Assembly: GCF_020510665.1 (NCBI RefSeq)
Contig: NZ_CP075187.1
Coordinates: 1,446,501 to 1,510,500 of the forward strand
DNA length: 64,000 nucleotides
Direction: 5' to 3'
DNA from: Dechloromonas denitrificans
GTDB lineage: Bacteria; Pseudomonadota; Gammaproteobacteria; Burkholderiales; Rhodocyclaceae
Shown: positions 9,958 through 18,497 of the stretch, piece after piece
Layout of the letters: each line of letters begins with the position of its first letter
How positions within the stretch are numbered: position 1 is the first letter of the stretch
Program-made: the position numbers and the translations under genes
Notes under the pieces: model-generated
Database searches by the model: none
Seen by the model: the letters and a program-made list of their open reading frames with translations, nothing else
Told to the model about the DNA's origin: nothing

Positions 9958-11628
9958 TCAGTTTCCAATCATGTCGTGGTTGGCGGCACCCGGCGGGACC
10001 ATCGGGTAGACCTTCTGTTCGGCGTCGATGCTGGCGTGGATCAGGCAGGGACCGGGGCGGGATATCGCGTCTTTCAGCGCAGCCGCCGGATTGCTGGCCA
10101 GATCGAGGTCGACCGCAGCCATGCCGAACCCTTCGGCTACCTTGATGAAGTCCGGCATGCCCTTGAATTTCGACGCAAACAGGCGTTCGCCGTAGAACAA
10201 AGTCTGCTGCTGGTGCACCAAGCCGAGAACGGCGTTGTTCATCACGACAATTTTCAGATTGACGTTTTCTTCTGCCGCCGTGACCAGTTCCTGGATATTC
10301 ATCAAGATCGAACCATCGCCGGTAAAGCAGACCACGGTGCGCTGCGGTTCGGCCAGGGCCGCACCAATCGCGGCCGGCACCCCGAAGCCCATCGTGCCGA
10401 GGCCGCCGGACGTCAGCCATTGGCGCGGACGGCGCAGCGGATAGCCTTGGGCAACCCACATCTGGTGTTGACCGACATCGGTGGCGACGGTGGCCTGGTC
10501 GTCGAGGCAGGCGGCAACAGCCTTGATCAGGCCGAAATGCGAGCGTGGATTGTCGGCTTCCGGCATGTTCAGCGGAAAATCGGCTTTCAGCGTGTTGATG
10601 CGGTCGACCCAGGTTTTACGTTCATTTTGATTGACGGCCGGCAGCAGGCGGTTGAGTGCTTCACCGACATCGGCGGTGATCCCGATATGCGCTGTCTTGA
10701 TCTTGTCGAGTTCGGCCGGATCGATATCGATGTGGATGATTTTTGCGTTGCGGCAGAAGGCGGCGACTTTGCCGGTGGCGCGGTCGTCGAAGCGGGCGCC
10801 GACGGCGATCAGCAGATCGCATTCGTCGAGTGCCAGATTGGTGTAGCGGGCGGCGTGCATGCCGAGCATGCTGAGCGAGAGCGGGTGATCGACCGGCATG
10901 GTGCCGAGCGCCATCAACGTCATCACGGTGGGTAAATTGGCCTTTTCAGCCAGGTCGACCGCGACAGCCGCCGCACCCGAGTGAACCACGCCGCCACCGA
11001 GGTAAAGGATGGGCCGTTCGGCCGCGTTGATCATCGCGGCGGCCGTGGCGATGGCTTCGGCATCGGCCGGGGCGCAGGGCTCGGCACGACCTGGTGCCGG
11101 CCATTGGCCAATCTCGATCGCCTGGGTCTGGACATCCTTGGGAATGTCGATCAGCACCGGGCCGGGGCGGCCGGAGGCAGCCAGTTCGAAGGCGCGCGGC
11201 ACGACGTCGAGCAGCTCCTCGACCGAGGAAACAAGGAAGTTGTGTTTGGTGATCGGCAGGCTCAGGCCGTAGGTATCGACTTCCTGAAAGGCATCGGTGC
11301 CGATCATTGCGCGCGGTACCTGACCGGTGATCGCAACCAGTGGAATGGAGTCGAGCTTGGCATCGGCGATGGCCGTCAGCAGATTGGTCGCGCCCGGCCC
11401 GGAGGAGGCCATGCAGACGGCGACTTCGCCGGTGGCACGGGCCATGCCTTGAGCGATGAAGCCAGCACCCTGCTCATGGCGGGCGAGTACATGGCGGATT
11501 GCGGTCGACTGGCTGAGCGCATCGTATATCGGCAGGATTGCACCGCCCGGGTAGCCGGTGACGATGCGGATGCCCTGGCGTTCGAGCAGGCGTATGGTGA
11601 TCTGGGCGCCGCTGAGAGTTTCTGTCAT
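9958..11628 (-). CDS. ilvB: Acetolactate synthase large subunit
   Basis: The 556-residue thiamine diphosphate enzyme contains YPGGAILPIYDAL, the catalytic Glu region RHEQGAGFIAQGMAR, SGPGATNLLTAIADAKLDSIPL and the ThDP/Mg motif FTGDGSILMNIQELVTAAEENVNLKIVVMNN. It condenses pyruvate to acetolactate. The ATG at 11628 has a good ribosome site (AAGGAAAT). Upstream lie a valine-rich leader and an intrinsic attenuator, and downstream is ilvN, reproducing the enteric ivbL-ilvB-ilvN arrangement. Confidence 0.95.
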   Translation of the reverse strand: MTETLSGAQITIRLLERQGIRIVTGYPGGAILPIYDALSQSTAIRHVLARHEQGAGFIAQGMARATGEVAVCMASSGPGATNLLTAIADAKLDSIPLVAITGQVPRAMIGTDAFQEVDTYGLSLPITKHNFLVSSVEELLDVVPRAFELAASGRPGPVLIDIPKDVQTQAIEIGQWPAPGRAEPCAPADAEAIATAAAMINAAERPILYLGGGVVHSGAAAVAVDLAEKANLPTVMTLMALGTMPVDHPLSLSMLGMHAARYTNLALDECDLLIAVGARFDDRATGKVAAFCRNAKIIHIDIDPAELDKIKTAHIGITADVGEALNRLLPAVNQNERKTWVDRINTLKADFPLNMPEADNPRSHFGLIKAVAACLDDQATVATDVGQHQMWVAQGYPLRRPRQWLTSGGLGTMGFGVPAAIGAALAEPQRTVVCFTGDGSILMNIQELVTAAEENVNLKIVVMNNAVLGLVHQQQTLFYGERLFASKFKGMPDFIKVAEGFGMAAVDLDLASNPAAALKDAISRPGPCLIHASIDAEQKVYPMVPPGAANHDMIGN

Positions 11629-11652
11629 GGAGATTTCCTTTGGGTTGTTGGC

Positions 11653-11666
11653 TCAACCGGCGGGCT
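11653..11666 (-). promoter_or_regulatory. Candidate anti-attenuator segment between attenuator and ilvB
   Basis: Downstream of the attenuator on the minus strand lies CCCGCCGGTT, complementary to the 3' arm of the attenuator stem (AACCGGCGGG). It could form a competing structure that frees or sequesters the terminator arm. Function is inferred from complementarity alone. Confidence 0.35.
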
Positions 11667-11667
11667 C

Positions 11668-11705
11668 CAAAACAAAACCCCCGCCGGTTTGCGCCGGCGG
11701 GGGTT
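11668..11705 (-). terminator. ilvB attenuator (rho-independent)
   Basis: A perfect 12-base-pair stem (AACCCCCGCCGG with CCGGCGGGGGTT, 6-base loop) is followed on the minus strand by TTTTGTTTT. It begins 21 bases after the stop of the valine-rich leader and ends about 40 bases before the ilvB start, the classic geometry of a translation-coupled attenuator. Confidence 0.88.
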
Positions 11706-11726
11706 GGGGATTCTGTGCTCTTTCTC

Positions 11727-11837
11727 TTACCCGACCCGCGACGGCGCGTGCGCAATGACGACGCTGACGACTACACGTACGACGACCGGTGCGACTGCGT
11801 GCGCAGCAGCTGAACGGAGGGTACGGGAAGTTGGCAT
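11727..11837 (-). CDS. ilvB leader peptide (valine-rich, attenuation)
   Basis: The 36-codon open frame begins MPTSRTLRSAAAHAVAP and continues VVVRVVVSVVIAHAPSRVG. Ten of 36 residues are valine, eight of them between residues 18 and 27, with one isoleucine. The layout closely parallels the Escherichia coli IvbL leader, which also has a VVVVRVVVVV run. Scarce charged tRNA-Val should stall ribosomes in the run and prevent the downstream attenuator from forming. It is too short for routine gene callers. The ribosome site is weak (TGAG, 8 bases before ATG). Confidence 0.88.
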   Translation of the reverse strand: MPTSRTLRSAAAHAVAPVVVRVVVSVVIAHAPSRVG

Positions 11838-11871
11838 GGGATCTCAGGTATGAAAATAAAAGCGAGGCCAG

Positions 11872-11900
11872 ACTATCGCCGAGGCTGGAGAGAAAATCAA
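11872..11900 (-). promoter_or_regulatory. Candidate sigma-70 promoter for ilvB leader
   Basis: On the minus strand TTGATT (-35) and GATAGT (-10) are separated by 17 bases, placing transcription start about 30 bases before the leader ATG. The -10 element matches four of six consensus bases. Confidence 0.55.
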
Positions 11901-11935
11901 GCTCTTTGCCGAGTGCAATGTCCTGGGAGTCAAAC

Positions 11936-14443
11936 TCAGGTGTTTGATCCGTCGACCGTAGCAAGAGGCTCGTTCACGCAGCGAATGGCGTTGCGTCCGG
12001 CCTGTTTGGCCTGATACATAGCATTGTCTGCCGCACTGAGCAGGGCTTCGGGGTCGCTGTTGTTTTCCGGAAAGAAGGCGATCCCGATGCTGCTGCCTAT
12101 GGTGGCGGTCGTCGTGGCCAGTTCGATCGGTGCCGCCAGTGCGGCGTTCATCTTTTCGGCTATGTGCAGCGCATCTTTCTTGCTGTTCAGGTTTTGCAGG
12201 ATGACCGTGAATTCATCTCCACCCAGCCGGGCAACGGTATCGCTTTCACGGACCAGCCCTCGCAGCCGATGGCTGACTTCGATCAAGACAATATCCCCCA
12301 TCGCGTGCCCGTATTGGTCGTTGATCGCCTTGAAGCGATCAAGGTCGATAAAGAGCAGGGCACCAAACGTTTCATTGCGTCGTGCAGAGATGATCGCCTG
12401 TTGGAGTCGGTCATGAAAGAGCGCACGGTTCGGCAAGTCGGTCAGCACATCGTAATGGGCCATGTGGCGTACTTGCATTTCCATGGTGCGGCGTCTGGAA
12501 ATGTCTTCAACAATGCTGATGTAGTGACTGATCTTGTTGTCGTTGTCGACCAGCGGCGTGACGATGGCGTGTACCGGGAAGACGTGGCCGTCCTGATGCA
12601 GGAACATCAGTTCTCCATCAAATGCATTTCCCCCTGCGGTCATTTCCTTGATTTCAGAAAGCTGTGCCGCATTTTTCATGTCGCCCTGGAAAAGGGCAGG
12701 CGTCTGCTCCAGGACATCCTGCTGGCTGTAGCCACAAATCCGGGTGAACGCCGGATTGGTCCAGATAATGCGGTGCTCGGCATCGCTGATGAAAACGGCT
12801 TGTTCGATGCCGGTCAGCGCAGTGTTGAACAGTGAAAGCCATTCCTGCTGCAAAGCTGATTCCAGCGAAACGGAGAGGCGGCTGGCAATGCCGGCCAGAC
12901 GCTGCTGGCTATTGGCCAGCAAGGGGGCATTCTTGCTGTAGAGCGTCAGCGTTCCCCAGGTTTTTTTCTCAAGCAGCAAAGGAAGCGTAATGGCTGACTG
13001 GACGCCGGCCGCCAGTGCAGCCTGGGCGTGCTGCACGGCAATACCTGGATCAATGTTGCTGATCTGCCGGTAGCCGCTGCGCATGACGGCCGAGACGGGG
13101 GGCCAGCTTGATTCATGGTTGTGCCAGTGTTGCGGCAGATCAGCTGTTTCCAGGAAGTGCTGGGCGGGCATTTCTGCCTTGGCAACGACGGTGATTCTGC
13201 CGTCGCACTCTGCCTTGCCTATCCAGGCACCGGCCAGGTTGAACACCGGCAGGATATTGTCGCAAAAAATCTGGGCAACAATGGTGGAGTCCATCTGCCA
13301 TTTGAGCAGCACGCTATCCAGATGGCGAAAAATCTCATCAATGGCCTTGGTCTGGTGTGCCTCGGTGACATCCTTGGCATAAACGGCGACGCTGGTTGTT
13401 TCGCCTTTCTGGTTGAAAACCGGATAAATCGTGTTTTCAAAATGTGTGCCGTTGCGGTCGTCGCGAAGCACCAGCGGTTCACCGGTAGCGAGAACCTGTT
13501 CGGAGGCTTCGCGGCGAGATTGAGCCAGCAATGGCGGGAGATTGGCAAAAAAATCGATGCCGAGCAGTTCTTCCGGGGTTTTGTTGAAACGCTGGGCGCC
13601 AAAGAAGTTGATTGCCTGGATTTCACCGCTTTTGCCGAGCAGAAGAACCGATTCGGAGGTTGCATCGATCAGCGTCTGCATCCTGATTTTGGCGTTTTTG
13701 AGCTCGAACTCGATCTGGCGGATACCGTAGGCAATCGCGCTGGCAACCATCAGCAGCAACAGGCTGGCAAATGTTGCACGCATGAGTACCTGCCGGGTTT
13801 GTTCGGCAATGATTCGATCGATATCGTCAATGTATATTCCCGAGCCGATGACCCAGCCCCATGCAGCGAATTTTTTGACGAATGAAAGCTTCGGGGATTT
13901 TTCGGCCGATATTTTTCCGTCGGGCAATTGCTTGTGCCACAGGTAGCGAACCAGCCCCTGGTCGGAATGATTGGCGACCTCCTGGAAGGCATGGAAAATG
14001 TTTCTCGAGCCGGTGACGTCAATGAATTCATTGCTGTCGCCATAACTGATCTGGAGTGCCGAATTAAACGTTGCACCATCCAGCAACAAGCCCTCCAGTT
14101 CCGGCTGGACCGGGTGCATGATCATCTGGGGGAAGGGCGCGCCAAGATCATTGATCCAGAAATAGTTGTTGTCGCCATAACGCATGGCGCGAATGGCTTC
14201 GCTGGCATTGTGCTGTGCTTCGGCTTTGCTCAGCTTGCCGGATTGTTCCTGGTTGCTGTAGTGGGCCAGCACGGCGTGCGCTGTTTCGACGACCTGCCGG
14301 GTTTGAATGGTTTTCTCGCGCAGCAACGATGTCCGCAACATCGAAGTGTCGGCAAGGTAGGCGGCAACCGTACTGATCAGGAAGAGCACGACGATGATCC
14401 AGATCCGGTTGTGGATGCTGTTTCCGGGCAGGTTGAGTTTCAT
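11936..14443 (-). CDS. Cache/PAS diguanylate cyclase
   Basis: The 835-residue inner-membrane protein has TM1 at about 13-33 and an extracytoplasmic single Cache domain (YGDNNYFWINDLGAPFPQMIMHP and WGWVIGSGIYIDDID are typical of sCache_2). TM2 follows at about 222-242, then a PAS domain, a GAF-like segment, a second PAS with PAC (GYSQQDVLEQTPALFQG) and a GGDEF domain with an intact GGDEF at about 741-745. It should make c-di-GMP in response to a small external ligand. It is monocistronic; the IS1182 element lies 147 bases upstream of its start, beyond its promoter region. Confidence 0.92.
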   Translation of the reverse strand: MKLNLPGNSIHNRIWIIVVLFLISTVAAYLADTSMLRTSLLREKTIQTRQVVETAHAVLAHYSNQEQSGKLSKAEAQHNASEAIRAMRYGDNNYFWINDLGAPFPQMIMHPVQPELEGLLLDGATFNSALQISYGDSNEFIDVTGSRNIFHAFQEVANHSDQGLVRYLWHKQLPDGKISAEKSPKLSFVKKFAAWGWVIGSGIYIDDIDRIIAEQTRQVLMRATFASLLLLMVASAIAYGIRQIEFELKNAKIRMQTLIDATSESVLLLGKSGEIQAINFFGAQRFNKTPEELLGIDFFANLPPLLAQSRREASEQVLATGEPLVLRDDRNGTHFENTIYPVFNQKGETTSVAVYAKDVTEAHQTKAIDEIFRHLDSVLLKWQMDSTIVAQIFCDNILPVFNLAGAWIGKAECDGRITVVAKAEMPAQHFLETADLPQHWHNHESSWPPVSAVMRSGYRQISNIDPGIAVQHAQAALAAGVQSAITLPLLLEKKTWGTLTLYSKNAPLLANSQQRLAGIASRLSVSLESALQQEWLSLFNTALTGIEQAVFISDAEHRIIWTNPAFTRICGYSQQDVLEQTPALFQGDMKNAAQLSEIKEMTAGGNAFDGELMFLHQDGHVFPVHAIVTPLVDNDNKISHYISIVEDISRRRTMEMQVRHMAHYDVLTDLPNRALFHDRLQQAIISARRNETFGALLFIDLDRFKAINDQYGHAMGDIVLIEVSHRLRGLVRESDTVARLGGDEFTVILQNLNSKKDALHIAEKMNAALAAPIELATTTATIGSSIGIAFFPENNSDPEALLSAADNAMYQAKQAGRNAIRCVNEPLATVDGSNT

Positions 14444-14541
14444 GGCCTGAGGTGCTTTTTGCAGTCTGGAACGATGTTTCGGCTATTTCTTGTTTAACTC
14501 TATTCAGCGCCTTCCACTGTCTTTTCGTCAAGCCAGGTTCG

Positions 14542-14553
14542 TGATCTGGATCA
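14542..14553. promoter_or_regulatory. FNR/CRP-like palindrome upstream of the diguanylate cyclase
   Basis: TGATCTGGATCA, in the context GTGATCTGGATCAT, matches the TGAT-N4-ATCA core of FNR/DNR/CRP-family sites. It lies about 100 bases upstream of the cyclase ATG (14443) and 37 bases from the IS1182 left end. No matching -10/-35 pair was firmly identified. Confidence 0.35.
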
Positions 14554-14565
14554 TGTTTGGCCAAT

Positions 14566-14590
14566 AAAAAAGCCCGGCTTGTGCCGGGCT
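14566..14590 (-). terminator. Original fumarase terminator, now cut off by the IS
   Basis: The hairpin AGCCCGGC-ACAA-GCCGGGCT (minus strand) is followed by TTTTTTATT. It is one of the two direct copies flanking the IS1182 element (duplicated part 14570-14590). Before insertion it would have followed the fumarase gene directly. Confidence 0.75.
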
Positions 14591-14603
14591 CAGACTGCTG
14601 ACG

Positions 14604-14635
14604 AACCCCCGATTTTTCGGGGGTTTTGTTTTTCT
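14604..14635 (+). terminator. IS1182 left-end internal terminator
   Basis: AACCCCCG-ATTTTT-CGGGGGTT is followed by TTGTTTTT on the plus strand. It would stop transcription entering from the left before it runs antisense through the transposase. Confidence 0.75.
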
Positions 14636-14662
14636 GGTTGGAAATCAGGGAGACTCCTGGCT

Positions 14663-16135
14663 TCAAGCCGAAGCGAGGCGGATTCTGAAATTCAGGTTAG
14701 GAACCCCGATCTGCCAAAGATGGCGGGCGAATGGGGCGGCAAAACGGGTTCGTGCGAGGATTTTGGCCAATAAGGCTGCCGCCTTGCGGGCCAGCAACAG
14801 GGCCATCTTCTTCATGTTCTGACAGGCCGCCGAGAGCAGGCACTGCGCTTGCACCTTGGCCAAGCCACGGAAACGGGCGTAACGGTGGCCGTGCAACTCC
14901 TTGGCATCGGCAAAACTGCGCTCCACCGTTTCCTTGCGCCGGGCGTACAGCCGTTTGCCCAGGTCGCTCAGGCGATTGGCGTTGATCGCTTCCTTGAAAC
15001 CTTCCCAGAGATGCCGGGTCACGAGCTTCTGATGGTTCCGGCTCTGCGTGCATTGCCCGCGCACGCCGCAATCGGCACACCGCGCCGGGTTCGAGGCGTA
15101 TTCGCGATAACCCAGCCGGTTGGTCGTCCGGTACGGTAGAACCTCCCCGGCCGGGCAGCGGTAGCAGTCCTGGACCGCATCGTAGAGATAGTCCCGTTTG
15201 TAGAAATAGCCATCGCGGTGTGTGGGTCGCTTGTAGCCCATCACCCCGAACAGTGCCCGCTCGAGAATGCCCTTGCAGACTTGCGGGGTGAAATACCCGG
15301 CATCCAGCCCGACGGCGCCCACGGCCAGATCAAAGCGCTCCATGACCCGATCCAGGCGGGCAAGGTAGGGCTGGCTGTCATGGACATTGCCCGGCGTGAC
15401 ATGGGTATCGACGATCAAAGCATGCACGCCATCGACAGTCCGGTGATCCAGATAGAAGAAGCCGGTCGGCTTGTTGTCGCGGGCCATGAAACCTGCGTCG
15501 GGATCGACCGTGCTGACCTTGACCTCCTTCATCGGCGGTGTCGAATCATCGTCATCACGCTTGAGCGGCTTCTTGCACGCGGCGGCTCGGTCCGTTTCGA
15601 TGGCTGCATCCAGTTCGGCCAGGTAGGCCGCAGGGGTTTGCTCGACCTGATGCACCTCAAAATGCCGTTTGTTGGCATTCGCCTTCAGATGCGTGCTGTC
15701 CGTGTAAAGCACCCGCCCGCCAATCAGCTTATGCTCAATGGCTTGCTCGACAATCCCGTCGAAGATGCGTTGCTCAATGTCCGTCCCGACAAAGCGGCGA
15801 CGCCGATTCTGCGACAGCGTCGAGGCATCCGGCACTTTGTCCGTCAGTCGAAAGCCGAGAAACCAGCGGTAAGCCACATTGACCTCGATTTCCTTCACCA
15901 GCCGTCGCTCGGAGCGAATCCCGAACAGGTAGCCAATGAACAACATCTTGAACAACACCACCGGATCAATCGCGGGTCGGCCATTGTTCTCGCAATACAG
16001 GTGCTGGGTCGCTTCACGAATGAAATCAAACCGGATGTGCTGGTCGAGCAGCCGGAGCAAGTGGTCTTTCGGGACCAATTGCTCCAACGTCACCATCTCC
16101 AGTTCCGTTTGGGCAGGGTAGACAGGCTTGAGCAT
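14663..16135 (-). CDS. IS1182-family transposase
   Basis: The 490-residue DDE transposase shows the N-terminal helical domain with VPKDHLLRLLDQHI and GRPAIDPVVLFKMLFIGYLFGIRSERRLVKEI, then VLYTDSTHLKANANKR (first catalytic Asp region), AVGLDAGYFTPQVCKGI (second Asp) and a zinc-ribbon-like insert (CADCGVRGQCTQSR). The C-terminal ERSFADAKELHGHRYARFRG carries the catalytic Glu. Full length and free of frameshifts, it may be active. Confidence 0.93.
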   Translation of the reverse strand: MLKPVYPAQTELEMVTLEQLVPKDHLLRLLDQHIRFDFIREATQHLYCENNGRPAIDPVVLFKMLFIGYLFGIRSERRLVKEIEVNVAYRWFLGFRLTDKVPDASTLSQNRRRRFVGTDIEQRIFDGIVEQAIEHKLIGGRVLYTDSTHLKANANKRHFEVHQVEQTPAAYLAELDAAIETDRAAACKKPLKRDDDDSTPPMKEVKVSTVDPDAGFMARDNKPTGFFYLDHRTVDGVHALIVDTHVTPGNVHDSQPYLARLDRVMERFDLAVGAVGLDAGYFTPQVCKGILERALFGVMGYKRPTHRDGYFYKRDYLYDAVQDCYRCPAGEVLPYRTTNRLGYREYASNPARCADCGVRGQCTQSRNHQKLVTRHLWEGFKEAINANRLSDLGKRLYARRKETVERSFADAKELHGHRYARFRGLAKVQAQCLLSAACQNMKKMALLLARKAAALLAKILARTRFAAPFARHLWQIGVPNLNFRIRLASA

Positions 16136-16146
16136 ACCTGCATTAT

Positions 16147-16179
16147 AAAAAATAAAGCCCCCAATCGCTTGGAGGCTTT
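16147..16179 (-). terminator. IS1182 right-end terminator, now serving fumarase
   Basis: On the minus strand AGCCTCC-AAGCGATT-GGGGGCT is followed by TTATTTTTT. It lies just inside the IS end, 54 bases after the fumarase stop, and is the first T-tailed hairpin that fumarase transcripts meet. Confidence 0.65.
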
Positions 16180-16191
16180 GTCAGCAGTCTG

Positions 16192-16212
16192 AAGCCCGGC
16201 TTGTGCCGGGCT
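16192..16212. repeat. Right target duplication: terminator stem without its T-run
   Basis: This 21-base copy is identical to 14570-14590 and contains the stem AGCCCGGC-loop-GCCGGGCT. On the fumarase-proximal side the IS end follows immediately (CAGACTG), so this copy has lost the T-run needed for termination. Confidence 0.85.
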
Positions 16213-16232
16213 TGATTTGATGTTGCCGAGGT

Positions 16233-17765
16233 TCAGGCAGAAGCCTGTTTCTTGGCGATCTTGATTTGCCATTCCTGAGGGCCAGTGGTGTGAACCGAGG
16301 TTCCGGAGGAGTCGACCGCAACAGTCACCGGCATGTTCTGGACATCGAACTCATAGATCGCTTCCATGCCCAGATCGGCAAAGCCGACAACCTTGGCCGA
16401 CTTGATGGCCTTTGCCACCAGATAGGCCGCGCCGCCGACCGCCATCAGGTAGGCCGACTTGTTGTCCTTGATCGCCTCGATGGCAACCGGACCGCGCTCG
16501 GACTTGCCGATCATCGAGATCAGGCCGGTCTGTTCCAGCATCATGCGGGTGAATTTGTCCATCCGGGTGCCGGTGGTCGGTCCGGCCGGTCCGACAACTT
16601 CGTCACGTACCGGGTCAACCGGGCCGACGTAGTAAATGACGCGGTTAGTGAAGTCGACCGGCAGTTTTTCACCCTTGGCCAGCATGTCGGCGATGCGCTT
16701 GTGGGCGGCGTCGCGGCCGGTCAGCATCTTGCCGTTGAGAAGCAGTTTCTGGCCCGGCTTCCAGGCCGCAACCTGTTCCTTGGTCAGGGTGTTCAGGTCA
16801 ACAGCAGTGGCCGCCTTGAGGTCGGGCGTCCAGGTGACGGCCGGCCAGTCTTCCAGCTTCGGCGGGTCGAGCTTGGCCGGGCCGGAGCCATCGAGATGGA
16901 AGTGGCAGTGACGGGTTGCGGCGCAGTTCGGGACCAGTGCGACCGGCAGGTTGGCCGCGTGACAGGGGTAATCCAGTACCTTGACGTCGAGCACGGTGGT
17001 CAGGCCGCCGAGACCCTGGGCGCCAACGCCGAGGGCGTTGATCTTTTCCATCAGTTCGAGGCGCAGTTGTTCCGGACGGGTCAGTTGAGCGCCGGTAGCA
17101 GCCTTGGCTTTCAGTTCATGGATATCGACCGGGGCCATGATCGATTCCTTGGCCAGCAGCATGGCCTTTTCCGGCGTGCCGCCGATGCCGATGCCGATGA
17201 TGCCGGGCGGACACCAGCCGGCGCCCATTTCCGGGATCTTTTTCAGAATCCAGTCGACCAGGTCGTCGGACGGGTTGAGCATGGCGAACTTGGACTTGGC
17301 TTCCGAGCCGCCGCCCTTGGCCGCACAGATCACTTCAACGTGGTGACCTTCGACGATCTCGAAATGCACGACGGCCGGGGTGTTGTCCTTGGTGTTCTTG
17401 CGGGCACCGGCCGGGTCGGCCAGTACCGAGGCGCGCAGCGGATTGTCCGGGTTGCCGTAGGCACGACGCACGCCTTCATTGATCATTTCCTGGATGCTCA
17501 TCGTGGCATCCGGCCAGGTGACCTGCATGCCGACCTTGATGAAGACCATGCCGATGCCGGTGTCCTGGCAGATCGGGCGGTGGCCTTCGGCGGACATGCG
17601 CGAATTGGTCAGGATCTGGGCAATCGCATCCTTCGCAGCCGGGGATTCTTCGCGGTCGTAGGCCTCACCGAGTGCCTTGATGTAATCCAGCGGGTGGTAG
17701 TAGCTGATGTACTGAAAAGCATCGGCGACGGACTGGATCAGGTCTTCCTGTTTGATAGCGGTCAT
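16233..17765 (-). CDS. Fumarate hydratase, class I (4Fe-4S)
   Basis: The 510-residue iron-sulphur fumarase carries both class I halves in one chain. Candidate cluster cysteines are C66 (RPICQDTG), C185 (GAGWCPPG) and C281 (PNCAATRH). C-terminal motifs include VGPAGPTTGTRMDKF and GKSERGPVAIEAIKD. It interconverts fumarate and malate in the TCA cycle. The ATG at 17765 has GGAG six bases before it and is preferred over an in-frame TTG at 17771. It lies 13 bases downstream of the UPF0114 gene, suggesting co-transcription. Its natural terminator has been displaced by the IS1182 element. Confidence 0.93.
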   Translation of the reverse strand: MTAIKQEDLIQSVADAFQYISYYHPLDYIKALGEAYDREESPAAKDAIAQILTNSRMSAEGHRPICQDTGIGMVFIKVGMQVTWPDATMSIQEMINEGVRRAYGNPDNPLRASVLADPAGARKNTKDNTPAVVHFEIVEGHHVEVICAAKGGGSEAKSKFAMLNPSDDLVDWILKKIPEMGAGWCPPGIIGIGIGGTPEKAMLLAKESIMAPVDIHELKAKAATGAQLTRPEQLRLELMEKINALGVGAQGLGGLTTVLDVKVLDYPCHAANLPVALVPNCAATRHCHFHLDGSGPAKLDPPKLEDWPAVTWTPDLKAATAVDLNTLTKEQVAAWKPGQKLLLNGKMLTGRDAAHKRIADMLAKGEKLPVDFTNRVIYYVGPVDPVRDEVVGPAGPTTGTRMDKFTRMMLEQTGLISMIGKSERGPVAIEAIKDNKSAYLMAVGGAAYLVAKAIKSAKVVGFADLGMEAIYEFDVQNMPVTVAVDSSGTSVHTTGPQEWQIKIAKKQASA

Positions 17766-17778
17766 GCGCAACTCCGGG

Positions 17779-18315
17779 TCAGTGGTGTTTTTGGTGTTGA
17801 AGGGCGAGGGTCTGGGTCATGGTCTTGTCGACAAGCGCCATGGCCAGGGCGGAGAAAAGGAATACGACGTGGATGATCACCTGCCACATCAGGGTGTGCT
17901 CGCTCAGGTTGGCGGCATTGATGAAGCTTTTCAGCAGGTGGATCGAGGAAATGCCGATGATCGCGGTCGACAGCTTGATTTTCAGGACGCCGGCGTTGAC
18001 GTGCGACAGCCATTCCGGCTGATCCGGGTGGTCTTCGAGATCGAGGCGTGAAACGAAGGTTTCGTAGCCACCGACGATGACCATGACCAGCAGGTTGGCG
18101 ATCATCACGACATCGATCAGACCGAGTACGACCAGCATGACTTCGGTTTCGCTGAAGTGGGCGGTATCGAATGCGTTGTGTACCAGGTGGCTCAACTCAA
18201 CCATGAACAGCCAGCAATAAACGATCTGGGCGACGATCAGGCCAATGTAAAGAGGGGCCTGTATCCAGCGGCTGGCAAAAATGAATGACTCGAGGAATTT
18301 GATCGGTGAACGCAT
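17779..18315 (-). CDS. UPF0114 (YqhA) family membrane protein
   Basis: The 178-residue protein starts at [27 protein letters not shown]. It has about four hydrophobic helices and the family segment [25 protein letters not shown]. Its biochemical role is unknown; UPF0114 proteins are conserved inner-membrane proteins. Its close spacing to fumarase suggests an operon but does not define a function. It diverges from acs across a 253-base promoter region. Confidence 0.9.
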   Translation of the reverse strand: MRSPIKFLESFIFASRWIQAPLYIGLIVAQIVYCWLFMVELSHLVHNAFDTAHFSETEVMLVVLGLIDVVMIANLLVMVIVGGYETFVSRLDLEDHPDQPEWLSHVNAGVLKIKLSTAIIGISSIHLLKSFINAANLSEHTLMWQVIIHVVFLFSALAMALVDKTMTQTLALQHQKHH

Positions 18316-18497
18316 CACGGAAAGCTTTTGGAATTGGGGGCGAAAGTTTAGCACGCAGCCGGCAGAATGCCGGGATATGCCAAATTGCTGCGGCGCAGCG
18401 TGCTTTCGTAAGCGCTTTGTAAGATTATCGACGTCTAATGCCGCCTCAACGCTGGCGAGGGGAGTGGGTTTGTTCTCCAGCTTGCGCGGCTTTAACC

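Larger units (their letters stand above)
14591..16191 (-). mobile_element. IS1182-family insertion sequence, complete
   Basis: The element is 1601 bases long with perfect 12-base terminal inverted repeats (CAGACTGCTGAC at the left, its complement GTCAGCAGTCTG at the right). A 21-base direct repeat containing a terminator stem flanks it (14570-14590 and 16192-16212). It has one transposase gene on the minus strand. Just inside each end is a hairpin followed by T-rich DNA, one per outward or inward direction, which should insulate the transposase from neighbouring transcription. Confidence 0.9.

Noticed and set aside
9892..10935. Plus-strand frame opposite ilvB
   Set aside because: No recognisable domain; ilvB with intact ThDP motifs occupies the minus strand.
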